The notes beneath the pieces were generated by a model. The model was not told the origin of the DNA, made no database searches, and saw only the letters and a list, made by a program, of their open reading frames with translations. Both the position numbers and the translations under genes were made by a program. A stretch of 64,000 nucleotides of DNA, taken from contig JAJEKV010000039.1 of NCBI GenBank assembly GCA_021234155.1, forward strand, positions 4,632,745 to 4,696,744. Direction: 5' to 3'. Positions 63,783 through 64,000 of the stretch are shown one piece after another. How positions within the stretch are numbered: the stretch's first letter is position 1; each line of letters begins with the position of its first letter. The DNA comes from Isoetes taiwanensis. Lineage: Eukaryota > Streptophyta > Lycopodiopsida > Isoetales > Isoetaceae.

Positions 63783-64000
63783 GTGAGATCTATCATCTGT
63801 AGTTACTCCATTATGACTGCATAATGTATATGAGATAGGACAGACAGTTTCCTCCCTAAGATTTGGGAAGTCCAGGTTTAAGTCTCATATCTTCCAAGTT
63901 TCATAAGTATAAGCGAACTTTTTTCCTATCTTGTTTGTGATGGAACTGCTACATTTTAATTTTTTGTTACATTTTAAATGTGTCGGGTTTTATAATCATT
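63783..64000 (+). other. Intron of the IFT88-like gene (to window edge)
   Basis: After the donor AGA/gtgaga the sequence is T-rich with stops in all plus frames, as expected for an intron. Confidence 0.55.

Overview
The window looks like nuclear DNA of a land plant that is extremely rich in nested transposable elements. The only apparently intact host gene is the 5' end of a gene at the right edge (from 63076, + strand). Its three phase-0 exons encode the N-terminus of an intraflagellar-transport IFT88-like protein. IFT88 is kept in plants with flagellate sperm (bryophytes, lycophytes, ferns, cycads, Ginkgo) and lost in flowering plants. With the transposon load and long CT microsatellites, this suggests a fern, cycad or Ginkgo-like genome; that is inference, not proof.

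Layout. 1-920 holds the end of a minus-strand DUF4283 (LINE ORF1-type) relic. 2074-23183 is one minus-strand Ty3/gypsy chromovirus with a gag-pol broken by one frameshift and one stop. Its 5' LTR (8450-23183) is split by two later insertions. The first, about 11.5 kb (about 9906-21439), is CACTA-like, has GC-rich palindromic ends, and carries a captured SEC8 (exocyst) fragment with introns, an LRR relic and a foldback repeat. It also contains a very young gag-only Copia element (12043-13771) with identical 201-bp LTRs. The second is a 1.47-kb element (21547-23019) with an 8-bp target duplication.

23881-36112 is a train of three LINE copies (A, B, C) of one family, head to tail and separated by long (CT)n arrays. 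Copy B is interrupted by a 4.26-kb terminal-inverted-repeat element (27172-31429) that carries a captured P4-ATPase (phospholipid flippase) fragment with introns. 36400-50000 is a non-coding, duplicated repeat landscape. A fourth LINE copy (D, 41573-45268) sits inside a CT microsatellite, and a paralogous segment with an uninterrupted CT array lies at 47225-48360. This pair is the strongest evidence in the window that the LINE family inserts into (CT)n. The family has an L1-like coiled-coil/RRM ORF1, an endonuclease/RT ORF2 and a short 3'UTR with an invariant AGGCC-N5-GGCCT stem-loop.

50095-55600 holds a solitary CACTA-like end, a tRNA-derived SINE array and a decayed minus-strand Helitron (Rep plus PIF1 helicase). 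57175-58513 is a truncated LINE of a second family with a (TAGAA)n tail. 58514-62714 has little recognisable content. A diverged LTR fragment of the chromovirus type lies directly upstream of the IFT88-like gene.

None of the transposon proteins except the Copia gag is intact. Several in-frame stops are TGA at positions where family relatives have arginine, as expected from C-to-T decay of methylated CpG.
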